From positions 62,001 to 126,000 of the forward strand of contig NZ_JAKRND010000004.1 in the NCBI RefSeq assembly GCF_022347285.1: a stretch of DNA of 64,000 nucleotides, in the 5' to 3' direction. A program made the translations under genes and the position numbers. This document shows, piece after piece, positions 62,813-64,000 of this stretch. How positions within the stretch are numbered: the first letter of the stretch is position 1; every line of letters begins with the position of its first letter. The notes beneath the pieces are model-generated. The model was not told the origin of the DNA. It saw only the letters and a program-made list of their open reading frames with translations, and made no database searches. The stretch comes from Corynebacterium sp. ACRPH. Lineage in GTDB: Bacteria; Actinomycetota; Actinomycetes; Mycobacteriales; Mycobacteriaceae.

Positions 62813-64000
62813 ATGAGCTTCATTGACAAGCTGATTCCAGGAAAGAAGAACGACACCAAAGGCCAGGTAGTCGAAGACCGTCGTCGGGATATCGTCATCG
62901 TCGGCGGCGGTTCCGCAGGTTCCGTATTGGCCAACCGACTCTCCGAAGACTCCACCAAGGACGTCATGGTCCTGGAGGCCGGCCGCCCGGACTCCCTGTG
63001 GGATCTGTTCATCCACATGCCAGCTGCGTTCTCCTTCCCCATCGGCGACAAGCACTACGACTGGCAGTACGAATCCGAGCCGGAACCGGAGATGAACGGC
63101 CGTCGTATCTACCACGCCCGCGGCAAGGTGCTGGGTGGCTCCTCCTCCATCAACGGCATGATCTTCCAGCGCGGCAACCCGATGGACTACGAGAAGTGGG
63201 GCAAGCTGCCCGGCATGTCCAACTGGGGCTGGAGCCACGTCCTGCCCTACTTCAACAAGATGGAAACCGCCCTGGGCGCCGACGCTAACGACCCGCGCCG
63301 CGGCCACAACGGCCCGCTGAAGCTGACCCGCGGCCCGGCCACCAGCCCGCTGTTCCAGGCCTTCTTCAAGTCCGTCCAGCAGGCCGGCTACAACCTCACC
63401 AACGACGTCAACGGCTACCGCCAGGAGGGCTTCGCCCCCTTCGACCGCAACATCCTGGGCGGCAAGCGCCTGTCCGCCGCCCGCGCCTACCTGCACCCGG
63501 TCATGAACCGCAAGAACCTGGACGTGCGCACCCGCGCCTACACCACGCAGGTCATCGTTGAAAACGGCAAGGCCGTGGGTGTGGAGTACCAGTGGAAGGG
63601 TCAGACTCACCGCGTCTTCGCGGACAAGGTCATCCTCTGTGGCGGCGCCTTCAACACACCCCAGCTGCTGGAGCTGTCCGGTATCGGTGACCGCAAGGTG
63701 CTGGAAAAGGCTGGCGTCGAGGTCAAGAAGCACCTGCCCGGCGTGGGCAACAACCTGCAGGACCACCTCGAGGTCTACGTGCAGTACAACTGCACCCAGC
63801 CGGTGAGCTCCCAGCCGTACTACAAGATGATCAACCGCCCGTTCATCGGTCTGCAGTGGCTGCTGACCCGCCGCGGTCCGGTTGCGTCCTCCCACTTCGA
63901 GGCCGGCGGCTTCGCCCGTTCCAACGAGAACGAGGACTACCCGAACCTGATGTTCCACTTCCTGCCGATGGCGATCCGTTACGACGGTTCCCAGCCGGAG
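62813..64000 (+). CDS. betA: Choline dehydrogenase (3' end beyond window)
   Basis: GMC-family flavoprotein oxidising choline to betaine aldehyde. 396 codons visible. The FAD motif [17 protein letters not shown] lies near residue 32, GMC signature 1 in [13 protein letters not shown] near 104-116, and signature 2 in [15 protein letters not shown] near 280. About 20 residues precede the FAD motif. The ATG is preceded by AGGAGG at 11 nt. Divergent from betT-betB-betT and likely under the same control. Confidence 0.93.
   Translation, partial: MSFIDKLIPGKKNDTKGQVVEDRRRDIVIVGGGSAGSVLANRLSEDSTKDVMVLEAGRPDSLWDLFIHMPAAFSFPIGDKHYDWQYESEPEPEMNGRRIYHARGKVLGGSSSINGMIFQRGNPMDYEKWGKLPGMSNWGWSHVLPYFNKMETALGADANDPRRGHNGPLKLTRGPATSPLFQAFFKSVQQAGYNLTNDVNGYRQEGFAPFDRNILGGKRLSAARAYLHPVMNRKNLDVRTRAYTTQVIVENGKAVGVEYQWKGQTHRVFADKVILCGGAFNTPQLLELSGIGDRKVLEKAGVEVKKHLPGVGNNLQDHLEVYVQYNCTQPVSSQPYYKMINRPFIGLQWLLTRRGPVASSHFEAGGFARSNENEDYPNLMFHFLPMAIRYDGSQPE

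Overview
The window reads as a stretch of core chromosome from a GC-rich actinobacterium, most likely a Corynebacterium (my inference; the gene order and the lipophilic C. jeikeium/C. urealyticum type come to mind, but I could not run a search). The evidence is a mycothione reductase, malate:quinone oxidoreductase, an IF2 with a long Pro/Gly/Arg N-terminus, a NusA without C-terminal repeats, and gene clusters ordered as in Corynebacteriales. There are about 53 protein genes, no tRNA or rRNA, no CRISPR and no insertion sequence. Both ends cut a gene: RNase J on the left, choline dehydrogenase BetA on the right.

Layout. 1-7.1 kb (minus strand): rpsO, pnp, dapB, thyX, dapA, rnj (RNA decay plus lysine/DAP and dTMP synthesis). 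7.2-20.1 kb: ribF divergent from truB, a phosphopantetheinyl transferase with a metallophosphoesterase, then the translation cluster rimP-nusA-ylxR-infB-rbfA-dinF, a Tat/lipoprotein and proS. 20.1-31.2 kb: yaaA, cobA, selO, mqo, an alpha/beta hydrolase-mtr-SDR run, a DUF1648-type membrane protein, a DUF222/HNH protein, a CMD-like protein and map. 31.2-43.3 kb: a penicillin-binding lipoprotein, a NarL-type two-component system divergent from an ABC exporter, the isoprenoid genes ispG and dxr flanking the site-2 protease rip1, then DUF2631, rlmN, a LapA-like protein and cdsA. 43.4-54.2 kb: frr, pyrH, tsf, rpsB, a degenerate M23 protein, xerC, dprA, comM, yraN, DUF2469, rnhB, lepB, rplS. 54.2-64 kb: tex and a choline-to-betaine island (two BCCT transporters, betB, betA) with a perfect 22-bp palindrome in its divergent promoter.

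The genes themselves are mostly housekeeping. The less expected signals are at the DNA level: (1) recurrent A4-6T3-6 islands inside otherwise GC-rich coding DNA; (2) a dispersed GGCGTCACCAA + A-rich motif seen five times in 13 kb, twice inside coding sequence; (3) a very consistent leaderless promoter pattern (TANNNT 6-9 nt before the start codon) that sets the start of about 17 genes; (4) a cdsA gene with no ATG/GTG/TTG start compatible with a full-length protein; (5) eight convergent gene pairs whose 3' ends overlap, four of them sharing a 4-bp stop overlap. The only gene-free stretch over 300 bases is 46712-47200; it holds a structured rpsB leader, an inverted pair of DnaA-box-like sequences and one copy of the dispersed motif.
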